A stretch of DNA of 64,000 nucleotides from Leifsonia sp. ZF2019 (GCF_019924635.1 NZ_CP065037.1:3224001-3288000); one strand, 5' to 3'. Positions 1-8,390 are shown, counted from the first letter of the stretch. The notes: generated from the sequence alone by a model not told the origin. Translations and numbers: made by a program.

Positions 1-1323
1 GATGAAGATCTCCTCCAGCGCACGGGTCTGGGCGTTCGTCCGGTAGAACACGGCGATGTCTTTGTACGCCATGCCCGCGCCGTGCAGCTTCTCGATCTCG
101 TCCGCGACGAACTGCGCCTCGTCGTGCCCGGAGTAGCCCGTGTAGCCGACGATCTTCTCGCCGTCGCCCACCGCGGTCCACAGATTCTTGTCTTTGCGGT
201 CGAAGTTGTTCGCGATGACGGCGTTGGCCGCGCTCAGGATGTTCTGCGTCGACCGGTAGTTCTGCTCGAGCAGCACGACCTTGGCCCCCGGGAAGTCGCG
301 CTCGAACTCGACGATGTTGCGGATGTCGGCGCCGCGGAACGCGTAGATCGACTGGTCGGAGTCGCCGACCACCGTCAGCGAGGCGCCGGGGACGACACCG
401 GCGGCGTCGCGCATGCGCTCGATGTGGTGCCCCTGCGCCTCCAGGTCGTCGGCGATGTCCGGTGCGATCGGCATCGTCAGCTCACGGATCAGCGAGTACT
501 GCGCGTGGTTCGTGTCCTGGTACTCGTCGACCAGGATGTGCCGGAACCGGCGCTGGTAGAGGGCGGCCACCTTCGGGAACGCACGGAACAGGAACACCGT
601 CTCGGCGATGAGGTCGTCGAAGTCGAAGGCGTTGGCGGTGCGCAGTGCGCGGGTGTACTGGCGGAAGATCTCGAGGAACATCACCTCCTGCGGGTCGCTC
701 AGGTTCGCCGACCGCGCGAAGGCCTCGATGTCCGTGAGCTCGTTCTTGAGCTTCGAGATGCGGTTCGCGGCACCGGCGACCGTGAAGCCCAGAGCGTCGG
801 CCGAGAGTTCCTTGATGATCCGTTTCAGGAGGGCACGCGAGTCACCGGAGTCGTAGATGGTGAAGCTCTGCGTCTTGCCGATGGTCTCGGCCTCGCGGCG
901 GAGGATGCGCACGCACGCAGAATGGAAGGTGGAGATCCACATCCCCTGCGCCTTGCCGCCGAGCAGTCCCTCGACCCGCTCCCGCATCTCGTTCGCCGCC
1001 TTGTTCGTGAACGTGATGGCGAGGATCTGACTCGGCCACGCCTCCCGCGTCTCGATGAGGCCGGCGATGCGCCGCGTGAGCACACTCGTCTTGCCGGATC
1101 CGGCCCCGGCGAGGATCAGGAGCGCGGGGCCGCGGTACTCGGCGGCGATGCGCTGCTGCGGATTGAGGCCGGCGAACAGACGGTCGTTCGCGGCGGAGGC
1201 GCCACCGCGAGCGCCCGCGTGGTCGTCGCGGCCTCCGCCGGAGCGGTCGTCGCCCTCCCAGCCGTCGAGGATGATCGGCACGGAGGAGGTGGTGCCGGAG
1301 GGGGCGTCGGGGAGGCTCGTCAT
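1..1323 (-). CDS. pcrA: ATP-dependent DNA helicase UvrD/PcrA, truncated by the window edge
   Basis: Superfamily-1A 3'-5' helicase acting in nucleotide excision repair and in removing proteins from DNA. The first 441 codons are present; the C-terminal half lies beyond position 1. After a Gly/Asp-rich leader of about 45 residues come the Q-motif (LNPQQ), Walker A (LAGAGSGKT, about residues 71-79), motif Ia (TFTNKAANEM), the Walker B region (ILVDEYQDTN), motif III (VVGDSDQSIYAFRGA) and motif IV (EQNYRST). This order is diagnostic of UvrD/PcrA. ATG at 1323 follows GGAGG with a short spacer, and a TAAAAT -10 box lies at 1334-1339. The assignment to PcrA rather than another UvrD paralogue follows the actinobacterial pattern. 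Confidence 0.93.
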   Translation of the reverse strand, partial: MTSLPDAPSGTTSSVPIILDGWEGDDRSGGGRDDHAGARGGASAANDRLFAGLNPQQRIAAEYRGPALLILAGAGSGKTSVLTRRIAGLIETREAWPSQILAITFTNKAANEMRERVEGLLGGKAQGMWISTFHSACVRILRREAETIGKTQSFTIYDSGDSRALLKRIIKELSADALGFTVAGAANRISKLKNELTDIEAFARSANLSDPQEVMFLEIFRQYTRALRTANAFDFDDLIAETVFLFRAFPKVAALYQRRFRHILVDEYQDTNHAQYSLIRELTMPIAPDIADDLEAQGHHIERMRDAAGVVPGASLTVVGDSDQSIYAFRGADIRNIVEFERDFPGAKVVLLEQNYRSTQNILSAANAVIANNFDRKDKNLWTAVGDGEKIVGYTGYSGHDEAQFVADEIEKLHGAGMAYKDIAVFYRTNAQTRALEEIFI

Positions 1324-1375
1324 GTCGCCTCCGATTTTACCCGGCTCCACCGTCATCCGCGGCGGGAGCCCGCGC

Positions 1376-2446
1376 TCACCGGCCGTCGCGCACGGCGACC
1401 GCCAGATCCGGATGGTCGGCGAAGACGCCGTCGACGCCGGAGTGCAGCAGGATCGAGAACAGCCTGCGCCAGTCCCCCCACTCGTCCTCACGACCGGCGG
1501 TTCGGAACTCCGCGGGCAGCATCGCGTTCTCGGGCCGCAGCGTCCAGGTGTAGACCGAGAGGCCCGCCGAGTGCGCGAGATCGACGAGGTCGGACGTGAC
1601 CGCCCCGATGTCGATGCTGCCATCGTCGTCCTCGAAGAGGGAGACGGAGACCGAGCCGGAGGCGAGCACGAGTGCCGTCTCCACGCTGATGCCGTCGACA
1701 CGCGCGGACGGGTCGGCCGCACCGGAGCCGAGCGCATAGAGCCCGCGCAGGGTGAGATCGGTGGCGTAGGCGGCCGCGGCCGAGCCGTGCGCGGCGACCC
1801 GGTCGGCGGGCGCGCCGGCGTCCTCGAGCAGATAGACCCGCTTGCCGGGGAACCCGCGCTCGTGCAGCTGCCGCAGGACCGTCGGCTCGAAGCTCTCGAC
1901 CACGAGACCGCGGTTGTCCGTCCAACCCGCGTCCGCGAGCTCGGCGACGAGGAGCTCGTCCAGTGGCAGACCGGCCGCCGCGAAATGGGTGGCGTGCTTG
2001 ATCTCGGCGACGACCCCGAGCGGGCGGCCCGCGTCGTCGGACGCGGCGTCGACCAGGTCGAGCAGGTCGCGGAAGCGCAGGATCGGATAGCGGTCGTCGA
2101 ACGTCGCGCTCGCCTGCCGCACGAGAGGAAGGCGCTCACGGGCACGAAGGGTCGCGAGCTCCGCCCAGGTGAAATCCTCGGTGAACCAGCCGGTGAGCGC
2201 CTCGCCGTCGACCTCGCGGGTCGTGCGCCGGTCGGCGAACTCGGGGCGGTCGGCGACATCCGTCGTGCCCGAGATCTCGTTCTCGTGGCGCAGGACCAGC
2301 ACACCGTCCTTCGACGCGACCAGGTCCGGCTCCACGGCGTCGGCTCCGAGCGCGAACGCGAGTGCATAGGCCGCGGCGGTGTGCTCGGGACGGTAACCGG
2401 GCGCACCCCGATGACCGATGACGAGAGGAGCCGGCCGAGCGCGCAT
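1376..2446 (-). CDS. glycerophosphodiester phosphodiesterase family protein
   Basis: Hydrolyses glycerophosphodiesters to glycerol-3-phosphate plus an alcohol, linking phospholipid turnover to glpD further along the window. The 356-aa product has the GDPD signature near its N-terminus (HRGAPGYRPEHT, with His/Arg and the metal-binding Glu), then EPDLVASKDGVLVLRHE, and ends in a region with HSGVDGVFADHPDL typical of the C-terminal strands of the barrel. No signal peptide is visible, so a cytoplasmic enzyme is likely. The ATG at 2446 lies 6 nt after TAGGAT (2453-2458), so the mRNA is probably leaderless. Similar to GlpQ/UgpQ; the substrate is not proven. Confidence 0.88.
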   Translation of the reverse strand: MRARPAPLVIGHRGAPGYRPEHTAAAYALAFALGADAVEPDLVASKDGVLVLRHENEISGTTDVADRPEFADRRTTREVDGEALTGWFTEDFTWAELATLRARERLPLVRQASATFDDRYPILRFRDLLDLVDAASDDAGRPLGVVAEIKHATHFAAAGLPLDELLVAELADAGWTDNRGLVVESFEPTVLRQLHERGFPGKRVYLLEDAGAPADRVAAHGSAAAAYATDLTLRGLYALGSGAADPSARVDGISVETALVLASGSVSVSLFEDDDGSIDIGAVTSDLVDLAHSAGLSVYTWTLRPENAMLPAEFRTAGREDEWGDWRRLFSILLHSGVDGVFADHPDLAVAVRDGR

Positions 2447-2510
2447 GGAGCGATCCTAGCCCGCGGTCGGGGGCTGACGACGACCCCGCTGCGGATGACA
2501 GAATCGACGG
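2447..2510. promoter_or_regulatory. divergent promoter region between the phosphodiesterase gene and a membrane protein gene
   Basis: On the minus strand TAGGAT (2458-2453) precedes the phosphodiesterase ATG by 6 nt. On the plus strand CAGAAT (2499-2504) precedes GTG 2511 by 6 nt. Both fit actinobacterial -10 boxes of leaderless transcripts. No convincing -35 boxes or operators are visible. Confidence 0.5.
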
Positions 2511-3056
2511 GTGCCCGTCGCCGAGAGCGCTCCCCCGACCGACCGCTGGCGGGAGCCCGCGTCGCTCCTCCCCCTGCGCTGGGGGTCGTACCGCCCCCGC
2601 CTGGCGGTCGCGCTGGCGATGCTCGTCGTCGGCAGCGCCTGCGTCCTCGCGACCACCGCGTACAGCCTCCCCCTCTTGCTCGTCGGATCGCTCCTGCAGC
2701 CGGCCGCATGGGCCGTCGTCCCGTCGACGATCGGCCGCCGGGTGGCGGTCGCACTCCCCGTGCTCGGTTTCACCTGGCTCATGCTCGGCGGGTCCAGCTT
2801 CGCCTGGTGCTACGCGGTGACACTCGCGGCCTGGCTGCTGGTCCGGCTCCGCCCGCTCGTCAGCTTCGCCGTCCTCCTGCTCCCGCTGGCATCGAGTCTC
2901 GTGCTCCCCCTCTTCGTCACGACCTACGAGCAGGGCTGGATCACGATCGTCACCAGCACGGTCGTGATCGTGGCGGCCGCGTGGGTCGCCCGGGGCATCG
3001 CGGTCCGATGGGATTCAAGGCGATCTGTCAGAACTCTCAGAAACTCCACCGACTAG
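2511..3056 (+). CDS. uncharacterised multi-pass membrane protein
   Basis: Not recognised as a named family. The 181-aa product has a short Pro/Arg-containing cytoplasmic leader and then five or six hydrophobic segments: about residues 32-50, 52-68, 82-96, 98-116, 118-135 and 143-160. It ends in a basic tail (RWDSRRSVRTLRNSTD). The GTG start lies 6 nt after a CAGAAT box, so a leaderless start is likely. The gene is divergent from the phosphodiesterase and lies 41 nt before yccA; its stop codon TAG overlaps the presumed yccA -10 box. Function unknown. Confidence 0.72.
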   Translation: MPVAESAPPTDRWREPASLLPLRWGSYRPRLAVALAMLVVGSACVLATTAYSLPLLLVGSLLQPAAWAVVPSTIGRRVAVALPVLGFTWLMLGGSSFAWCYAVTLAAWLLVRLRPLVSFAVLLLPLASSLVLPLFVTTYEQGWITIVTSTVVIVAAAWVARGIAVRWDSRRSVRTLRNSTD

Positions 3057-3074
3057 ATTGGTCTGACGAGACCA
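3054..3074 (+). promoter_or_regulatory. candidate yccA promoter -10 with palindrome at the start site
   Basis: TAGATT (3054-3059) could serve as the -10 box; its first three bases are the stop codon of the preceding gene. Immediately downstream, TGGTCT-GACG-AGACCA (3059-3074) is a perfect 6-bp inverted repeat placed over the expected transcription start, which could be an operator. No strong -35 box is seen. Confidence 0.35.
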
Positions 3075-3097
3075 TTCCCCACAGAACGAGGAACCCC

Positions 3098-3895
3098 ATG
3101 GCACTCACCAACCCGGCCTTCTCGACCAATCCGGCGTTCAAGGAGAACGGACAGGCCCAGACGGCCGCGACTCTGAGCGCCGAGAACCTCCAGCAGATGT
3201 ATGAGGCGCCCTCGGCGACCTCCGTCCAGACGGACCGGATGACGGTCGAAGACACGATCGTCAAGACCGCGATCTGCTTCGCCTTCCTGCTCGCGGGCGC
3301 CGTCGTCGGCTGGATCGTCCCCGCGCTGGCCCTCCCCGCAGCTCTCGTCGGATTCGTCCTCGCGCTCGTCAACATCTTCAAGAAGAAGCCCAGCGCACCC
3401 CTCATCCTCGCCTACTCGGCGGTGCAGGGCGTGTTCGTCGGCGGTATCTCCTTCGTCTTCGAGGCGCAGTGGCAGTCGATCGTCATCCAGGCGGTCATCG
3501 GCACGCTGGCGGTCGTGGGCGTGACGCTCGCACTCTTCGCGTCCGGCAAGATCCGCGCCTCCAAGAAGGCCACCAAGATCTTCCTCATCGCGATGTTCGG
3601 CTACCTGGCCTACTCCCTCGTCAACGTGATCCTGATGTGGACCGGGGTGACCGGCGGCACGTTCGGTCTCAGCAGCGACGTCCGCATCTTCGGCATCCCC
3701 CTCGGCGTCGTCATCGGCATCGTGGTCGTGCTCCTCGGCGCGTACTCCCTGGTGCTCGACTTCGACGCGATCAAGCAGGGCGTCGCCAACCGCGCCCCGC
3801 GTATCTACGGCTGGTCCGGCGCGTTCGGCATCATGGTCACCGTGATCTGGCTGTACCTCGAGATCCTGCGCCTCCTCGCGATCGCGCGCGACTAG
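3098..3895 (+). CDS. Bax inhibitor-1/YccA family membrane protein
   Basis: The 265-aa product of the YccA/BI-1 family has an N-terminal cytoplasmic stretch rich in NPAF repeats (ALTNPAFSTNPAFKENG), followed by about seven hydrophobic segments from residue 50 onward. The family Asp-containing end appears as YSLVLDFDAIKQGV. Related proteins are proton-leak or calcium-leak channels or modulators of membrane proteolysis; the role in actinobacteria is not established. ATG 3098 is chosen because the homology starts there and GAGGAA lies just upstream; the reading frame stays open far upstream without coding character. The gene originally ended at the hairpin terminator now split by the IS element. 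Confidence 0.85.
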   Translation: MALTNPAFSTNPAFKENGQAQTAATLSAENLQQMYEAPSATSVQTDRMTVEDTIVKTAICFAFLLAGAVVGWIVPALALPAALVGFVLALVNIFKKKPSAPLILAYSAVQGVFVGGISFVFEAQWQSIVIQAVIGTLAVVGVTLALFASGKIRASKKATKIFLIAMFGYLAYSLVNVILMWTGVTGGTFGLSSDVRIFGIPLGVVIGIVVVLLGAYSLVLDFDAIKQGVANRAPRIYGWSGAFGIMVTVIWLYLEILRLLAIARD

Positions 3896-3931
3896 CGCCA
3901 CCCGCCCCGCACGACGAAGGGCCCGGATGCC

Positions 3932-3961
3932 ATGGCGGATTCAAGGGGTCGTCGCAACACT
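3932..3961. repeat. left terminal inverted repeat of the IS30-family element
   Basis: Pairs with 5369-5398 in inverted orientation. The inner 11 bases GTCGCAACACT are identical and the outer part is GGCGGnTTCnA. It matches 24 of 30 positions. Confidence 0.75.
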
Positions 3962-3968
3962 AAGTGAA

Positions 3969-5342
3969 CTAAACGAGTTGTATCAGACGCTCGGCTGGGG
4001 TATCCCAGCCGAGCGTTTTGCGTGGCCGGCTGTTGAGTTTCTGGGCAACGTGTTCGAGGTCCTCCGGGCCGTGAGCGGTCAGGTCGGTGCCCTTGGGGAA
4101 GTATTGGCGCAGCAGCCCGTTAGTGTTCTCGTTCGAGCCGCGTTGCCAGGGGGACGCGGGGTCGCAGAAGTAGACCGGGACGCCGGTGGCGACCCGGAAG
4201 GCCTTGTGAGCGGCCATTTCTGCTCCCTGGTCCCAGGTCAACGACCCGCGCAGGTGTTGTGGGAGCGTGCCGATCAGTTCGACGAGGACGTCGCGGACGG
4301 CTTCGGCGGTGTGCTCGCCGGGGAGGTGGCCGAGCATCACGTAGCGGGTGGTGCGCTCTACCAGTGTGAGGATCGCGGACTGGTTGTTCGCGCCGACGAT
4401 CAGGTCACCTTCCCAGTGGCCGGGGACGGCGCGGTCTTCGACCTCCGGCGGACGCTCTGAGATCATCACCATCGGATCCACGAACCGGCTGGTGCGTTGC
4501 TCGGGTGACCGGTGGGGTTTGCGGCGGGCGCGGCCGGTGCGCAACGCGTCGGCGATCTCGCGTTTGAGCCCACCGCGGGCCTGGATGTAGATCGCTTGAT
4601 AGATCGTCTCCGTGCTCACCTGCATGCTCTCGTCATCTGCGTAATCACGCGACAAGACGCCGCTGATCTGCTCCGGAGACCATTGTTCCCTCAGTCGCTG
4701 GGCGACATACTCACGCAACCGTCCGGGCTGTGCGAGCTTCGCAGGTTTCGGGCGAGCTCGCTTGGTGGCGGCATCCCGATGCGCGCCGTGCGGGAGATAG
4801 AGACCGCCCTTCGAACGCGCATCGAGTTCGCGTTTGATCGTCGATGCGGGCCTGTCTAGCGCCCGTCCAATCGCCCGCAGTGTGAGCCCGGCCCGTCTGA
4901 GATCGGCGATCGTCTCCCGCTCCATAAGCGACAGGAGACGGGAGCCAACCTGCTCCGGAACCTTCGGCGGTGGACTCGTCATGGACTCCATCGTGGTGCG
5001 CCCGGTCGTGTAATCAACACGTCGCCCGTCCGAGTAAAACCGCGAATTCCGCGACTTCCTCACGCCGTAATCCCAGTCGCGGCCGGTGCGCTCGTGGATC
5101 CCGACTCGCGCCGCTGCCTCCCGGCGTGACACGCCCTCCGCCCGCAATCGGGCGAACTCCTCTCGTCCCGGGTGCGGCCTGGCCGGATACGCCTTCGCCC
5201 GGAACCCGGCCTTCCGCGCCCAACCGAACGCGGTATTCGTGTTCAACCCCAACTCACGCGCGGCAAGAGTCACACTGCCCAACGACCCCAACAACGCTAG
5301 GAACTCAGCCCGACGCCGATCCTGCTCCTCCGAAAACGACAC
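3969..5342 (-). CDS. IS30-family transposase
   Basis: The 457-aa DDE transposase is longer than the usual 320-390 aa because of an extra N-terminal DNA-binding section. Residues 1-50 look like a helix-turn-helix (SVTLAARELGLNTNTAFGWA) and residues about 60-90 like a second one (GVSRREAAARVGIHERTGRDW). A third HTH (TLRAIGRALDRPASTIKREL) precedes the rve-type catalytic core. The DDE residues are in HWEGDLIVG (first Asp), LTWDQGAEM (second Asp) and GSNENTNGLLRQYF (Glu). It starts at GTG 5342 with GGGAGG upstream. The frame is intact, so the element may be active. Confidence 0.93.
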   Translation of the reverse strand: MSFSEEQDRRRAEFLALLGSLGSVTLAARELGLNTNTAFGWARKAGFRAKAYPARPHPGREEFARLRAEGVSRREAAARVGIHERTGRDWDYGVRKSRNSRFYSDGRRVDYTTGRTTMESMTSPPPKVPEQVGSRLLSLMERETIADLRRAGLTLRAIGRALDRPASTIKRELDARSKGGLYLPHGAHRDAATKRARPKPAKLAQPGRLREYVAQRLREQWSPEQISGVLSRDYADDESMQVSTETIYQAIYIQARGGLKREIADALRTGRARRKPHRSPEQRTSRFVDPMVMISERPPEVEDRAVPGHWEGDLIVGANNQSAILTLVERTTRYVMLGHLPGEHTAEAVRDVLVELIGTLPQHLRGSLTWDQGAEMAAHKAFRVATGVPVYFCDPASPWQRGSNENTNGLLRQYFPKGTDLTAHGPEDLEHVAQKLNSRPRKTLGWDTPAERLIQLV

Positions 5343-5383
5343 GGTGGTCGCAACCTCCCGAAAACCGGAGTGTTGCGACCACC
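5343..5383 (-). promoter_or_regulatory. fold-back hairpin just upstream of the transposase start
   Basis: GGTGGTCGCAAC at 5343-5354 and GTTGCGACCACC at 5372-5383 are perfect 12-bp inverted copies with a 17-nt spacer. The right copy is part of the terminal inverted repeat and the other abuts the GTG start codon. In an mRNA read through from outside the element, the hairpin would enclose the ribosome-binding site. This resembles the protection from external transcription known in several IS families. Confidence 0.6.
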
Positions 5384-5398
5384 ATTAGAACCCGCCCT
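5369..5398. repeat. right terminal inverted repeat of the IS30-family element
   Basis: Inverted partner of 3932-3961, with 24 of 30 positions matching. The inner end begins AGTGTTGCGAC. It also forms one arm of the hairpin upstream of the transposase start. Confidence 0.75.
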
Positions 5399-5448
5399 CG
5401 CGGCATCCGGGCCCTTCGCGGTTCGCTCGCCATCACGGCGGCGGGAGG

Positions 5449-7077
5449 TCACTCCCACTCGATCGTCCCCGGCGGCTTCGACGTGACGTCGAGCACGACG
5501 CGGTTCACGCCGTCCACCTCATTGGTGATGCGGTTGGAGATCTTGGAGAGCAGGTCGTACGGCAGACGGGTCCAGTCGGCCGTCATGGCGTCCTCACTGG
5601 AGACCGGGCGGAGCACGATCGGATGACCGTAGGTGCGCCCGTCGCCCTGCACGCCCACCGAGCGGACATCGGCGAGCAGCACCACGGGGCACTGCCAGAT
5701 CTCCGCGTCGAGGCCGGCGGCGGTCAGCTCGGAGCGCACGATGGCATCGGCGTCGCGCAGCAGGTCGAGACGCTCCTGCGTGACCTCTCCGACGATGCGG
5801 ATGCCGAGGCCGGGACCGGGGAACGGCTGGCGGCCGACGATGACCTCCGGCAGGCCGAGCTCACGGCCGATCGCCCGCACCTCGTCCTTGAACAGGGTGC
5901 GCAGCGGCTCGACGAGCTCGAACTGGAGGTCCTCGGGGAGGCCGCCCACATTGTGGTGACTCTTGATGTTCGCGGTGCCGGTGCCGCCGCCCGACTCGAC
6001 CACGTCCGGGTAGAGCGTGCCCTGGACCAGGAAGCGGATGGGGTCGCCCTCGTCGGCAGCCTCGGCGATGAGGTCGGCCTGTGCCTGCTCGAACACGCGG
6101 ATGAACTCGCGACCGATGATCTTTCGCTTCGTCTCCGGGTCGCTGACGCCCGCCAGCGCGTCGAGGAACTGCTTCTGCGCGTTCACCGTCACGAGGCGGA
6201 CGCCCGTGGAGGCGACGTAGTCGACCTCGACCTGCTTGGCCTCGTCCTTGCGCAGGAGGCCGTGGTCGACGAACACGCAGACGAGCTGGTCGCCGACGGC
6301 CTTGTGGACGAGGGCTGCGGCGACCGCCGAGTCGACACCGCCGGAGAGCGCGCAGAGCACACGGCCGCTGCCGACCTGTGCGCGGATCGCGGCGACCTGG
6401 TCGGCGATCACGTTGCCGCTGTTCCAGTCGGCCGGGATGCCCGCGGCACGGTGCAGGAAGTTCTCGAGCACGGCCTGGCCGTACTGGGAGTGCTTGACCT
6501 CCGGATGCCATTGCACGCCGTAGAGCTTGCGCTCCTCGTTGGCGAACGCGGCGACGGGGGTGTCATCGGTCGACGCGAGCACCTCGAAACCCTCGGGGGC
6601 GCGTGCGACCGAGTCGCCGTGGCTCATCCACGCGGTCTGCTCGTCGGGCTGGCCGGAGAGCAGGCCGTTCTCCTGCTCCGCGGCGCCGTCGACGACGCGG
6701 ACCGCCGTCGAGCCGTACTCGCGGCGGCCGGTCTTGGCGACTTCGCCGCCGAGCGCGGTGGCCATCACCTGGAAGCCGTAGCAGATGCCGAGAACGGGGA
6801 TGCCGAGCCCGAGGATCTCCTCGTCGAGGCGGGGTGCCCCCTCCTCGTACACGCTGGACGGTCCGCCCGAGAGCACGATGCCGGCCGGGCGCTTCGCGGC
6901 GACCTCCGCGGCCGTGACCGTGTGGGGCACGATCTCGGAGTACACGTTCGCCTCGCGCACCCGCCGCGCGATCAGCTGCGCATACTGCGCGCCGAAGTCG
7001 ACGACGAGGACGGGACCGGCGGGATCGGCCGAGTCGGCCCCTCCGAGGATGTCGCTGAAAACGGGGTCGGTGCTAAT
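5449..7077 (-). CDS. guaA: GMP synthase (glutamine-hydrolysing), probable ATT start
   Basis: Converts XMP to GMP using glutamine and ATP, the last step of guanine nucleotide synthesis. The class I amidotransferase domain begins [18 protein letters not shown], has the nucleophile motif GICYGFQ and the His motif GVQWHPEV. The ATP-pyrophosphatase domain has [11 protein letters not shown], followed by the C-terminal dimerisation domain ending KPPGTIEWE. The only ATG/GTG/TTG upstream of the conserved domain in frame is GTG 7113, which overlaps DUF3817 by 41 nt and has no good ribosome site. ATT at 7077-7075 lies 6 nt after GGAGG and overlaps the upstream stop as ATTAG, so I chose it (542 aa). Confidence 0.93.
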   Translation of the reverse strand: MSTDPVFSDILGGADSADPAGPVLVVDFGAQYAQLIARRVREANVYSEIVPHTVTAAEVAAKRPAGIVLSGGPSSVYEEGAPRLDEEILGLGIPVLGICYGFQVMATALGGEVAKTGRREYGSTAVRVVDGAAEQENGLLSGQPDEQTAWMSHGDSVARAPEGFEVLASTDDTPVAAFANEERKLYGVQWHPEVKHSQYGQAVLENFLHRAAGIPADWNSGNVIADQVAAIRAQVGSGRVLCALSGGVDSAVAAALVHKAVGDQLVCVFVDHGLLRKDEAKQVEVDYVASTGVRLVTVNAQKQFLDALAGVSDPETKRKIIGREFIRVFEQAQADLIAEAADEGDPIRFLVQGTLYPDVVESGGGTGTANIKSHHNVGGLPEDLQFELVEPLRTLFKDEVRAIGRELGLPEVIVGRQPFPGPGLGIRIVGEVTQERLDLLRDADAIVRSELTAAGLDAEIWQCPVVLLADVRSVGVQGDGRTYGHPIVLRPVSSEDAMTADWTRLPYDLLSKISNRITNEVDGVNRVVLDVTSKPPGTIEWE

Positions 7078-7522
7078 TTGTCGCCTCCACGAGGTTCGCG
7101 GCCTCGGCCTCACGGCCGGCCAGATAGGTCTTGACCTGCTTGCTGATACGGATCTCCACGAAGAACGAGAGGAACGGCACGACGCCGCCGAGGGCGACCA
7201 TGACGAACTTCGTGAACGGCCAGCGCATCAGACTCCACAGGCGGAAGTCGGAGAAGAGGTACACGACGTAGAGCCAGCCGTGCGCGATCAGGATGCCCGT
7301 GCTCAGGTCGACACCCGTGGGCGGCACCGGCGCATCCACCGCCACGAACGTCAGTGCGCCGTAGTTGCTGAACGCGAACAGCTCGTAGCCGAAGCCGTAC
7401 TTGACGATCATCTCCGCACAGAGCAGCAGGAGCATGATGCCCGTGACGTACGCGAACACCTGATAGAACCGGAGGGCCCCGCGGATCTTCGGGAAGTCTT
7501 CGAGCTTGGGAGCGAGGGGCAT
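7073..7522 (-). CDS. DUF3817 integral membrane protein
   Basis: The 149-aa membrane protein has about three hydrophobic segments ([17 protein letters not shown] near residues 23-40, then about 68-86 and 97-115). It matches the DUF3817 pattern (YQVFAYVTG, near-C-terminal [11 protein letters not shown]). These proteins are frequent next to guaA in actinobacteria; their function is unknown. The ATG lies 6 nt after TAGAAT, so the mRNA is probably leaderless. The stop overlaps the presumed ATT start of guaA, indicating translational coupling. Confidence 0.85.
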   Translation of the reverse strand: MPLAPKLEDFPKIRGALRFYQVFAYVTGIMLLLLCAEMIVKYGFGYELFAFSNYGALTFVAVDAPVPPTGVDLSTGILIAHGWLYVVYLFSDFRLWSLMRWPFTKFVMVALGGVVPFLSFFVEIRISKQVKTYLAGREAEAANLVEATN

Positions 7523-7534
7523 GGGGCTATTCTA
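7523..7534 (-). promoter_or_regulatory. -10 box of the DUF3817-guaA transcript inside the end of the SURF1 gene
   Basis: TAGAAT (7534-7529) is followed by 6 nt and ATG 7522. The SURF1 gene ends GTA-GAA-TAG, so its last codons and stop are read from the same bases as the -10 box. Confidence 0.5.
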
Positions 7535-8333
7535 CTTTGCCCGCGGAGGCGCCCAGCCCGGCGAGCTCCTGCTCCCGCAGCTGCTCCTCGCGCAGCTCGT
7601 CCTCCCGCTGCTTGGCGTCCTTCACCAGTCGGTACCAGAGGAAGATCGCGAAGCCGGCGAAGATGATCCACTCCGCCGCGTAGAAGATGTTGAGCCAGTT
7701 GAGCTCCGTCTGCGCGATGGGCGGCGGGGAGTAGATGGCGTCCAGCCCGTCCGATCCGCCGCGCTGCACGACGTACGCCGAGTACACGTCCATCCCGTCG
7801 ACGCCGGTCCACAGGTTGTAGAGCGCGCCGATGCCGACGGTCCGCATCTGCGTCGGGTTGCTCTTGTCCTGCGGCACCTCGGGCTGCTCGTCGGGCAGGA
7901 TGCGCCCGACGACGGTGACGGTGTTCGCGGGTTCGGCCGCGAGGCGCGCCAGGGCCGACTTCGCCGACGCCTCGTCGGGCGCCCAGCCGCGCGCGACCGC
8001 GAGCGCGGCCTCGGTGCCGTCGGCCTGCCGGAGGTTGAGGTGGCCGACGACCCACCAACCCGACTTCCCCTCATTGAGCCGGCCGTCCAGGAGCTGGTAG
8101 TCGCCCGGGACGAAGCTGCCCGTGAACTCGACGAGCTGGCCCACCGCCTTGTCCGTGATCGGACCGTCCGGCTTCGCCACCTCGGCGAGCGGGAGCACCG
8201 TCTCGCTCGGCGCCTCGACCGCCTTGCCCGACTCGAGCGCGCGCTCGAGCTGCCACTGGCCGAGGGCGGCGAAACCGGCTGCCAAGGCGAGCGCGAAGAC
8301 GAGTGCTCCGATCCACCGGGGGCGGAGCATCAT
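7527..8333 (-). CDS. SURF1 family protein (cytochrome c oxidase assembly)
   Basis: The 268-aa protein has the SURF1 layout: a transmembrane helix at about residues 8-27 (WIGALVFALALAAGF), the conserved GQWQLERA, a large extracytoplasmic domain with YQLLDGRLNEGKSGWWVV and VARGWAP, and a second helix near the C-terminus (IIFAGFAIFLWYRLV, about 215-235). SURF1 helps insert heme a into cytochrome oxidase subunit I. A Lys/Glu-rich cytoplasmic tail follows. The start codon is not sharply defined (two adjacent ATGs). Confidence 0.88.
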   Translation of the reverse strand: MMLRPRWIGALVFALALAAGFAALGQWQLERALESGKAVEAPSETVLPLAEVAKPDGPITDKAVGQLVEFTGSFVPGDYQLLDGRLNEGKSGWWVVGHLNLRQADGTEAALAVARGWAPDEASAKSALARLAAEPANTVTVVGRILPDEQPEVPQDKSNPTQMRTVGIGALYNLWTGVDGMDVYSAYVVQRGGSDGLDAIYSPPPIAQTELNWLNIFYAAEWIIFAGFAIFLWYRLVKDAKQREDELREEQLREQELAGLGASAGKVE

Positions 8334-8390
8334 CCGGAACAGCGTGGTCTCGCCCGTCGTCGCGGGGCGAGAGGGGGTCGTGTCGATGGG

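Larger units (their letters stand above)
3932..5398 (-). mobile_element. IS30-family insertion sequence, apparently complete
   Basis: About 1.47 kb with one transposase gene. The termini are imperfect inverted repeats of about 30 bp (3932-3961 and 5369-5398, 24 of 30 matching, with a perfect inner core GTCGCAACACT). The exact ends and any 2-3-bp target duplication cannot be set from one copy: the bases next to the repeats (GCC/CGC or AT/CT) do not match clearly. It lies inside the loop or stem apex of a terminator palindrome. IS30 elements are known to favour palindromic targets. Confidence 0.85.
3915..5418. terminator. bidirectional terminator whose stem is interrupted by the IS element
   Basis: The left arm 3915-3931 (CGAAGGGCCCGGATGCC) and right arm 5402-5418 (GGCATCCGGGCCCTTCG) are perfectly complementary over 17 bp but lie about 1.47 kb apart. 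Without the insertion they would form one hairpin between the convergent yccA and guaA genes. The intact groES terminator at 29412-29440 shares the GGCCCGGATGCC core. Confidence 0.82.

Noticed and set aside
1055..3895. Very long plus-strand open frame leading into yccA
   Set aside because: Only the part from ATG 3098 matches a protein family. The rest is antisense to pcrA and the phosphodiesterase and is an open-frame artefact of high GC.
7078..7113. GTG 7113 as the guaA start
   Set aside because: It overlaps the DUF3817 gene by 41 nt, lacks a ribosome site and adds residues ([12 protein letters not shown]) that look like a shadow of the upstream gene. It is kept only as an alternative.
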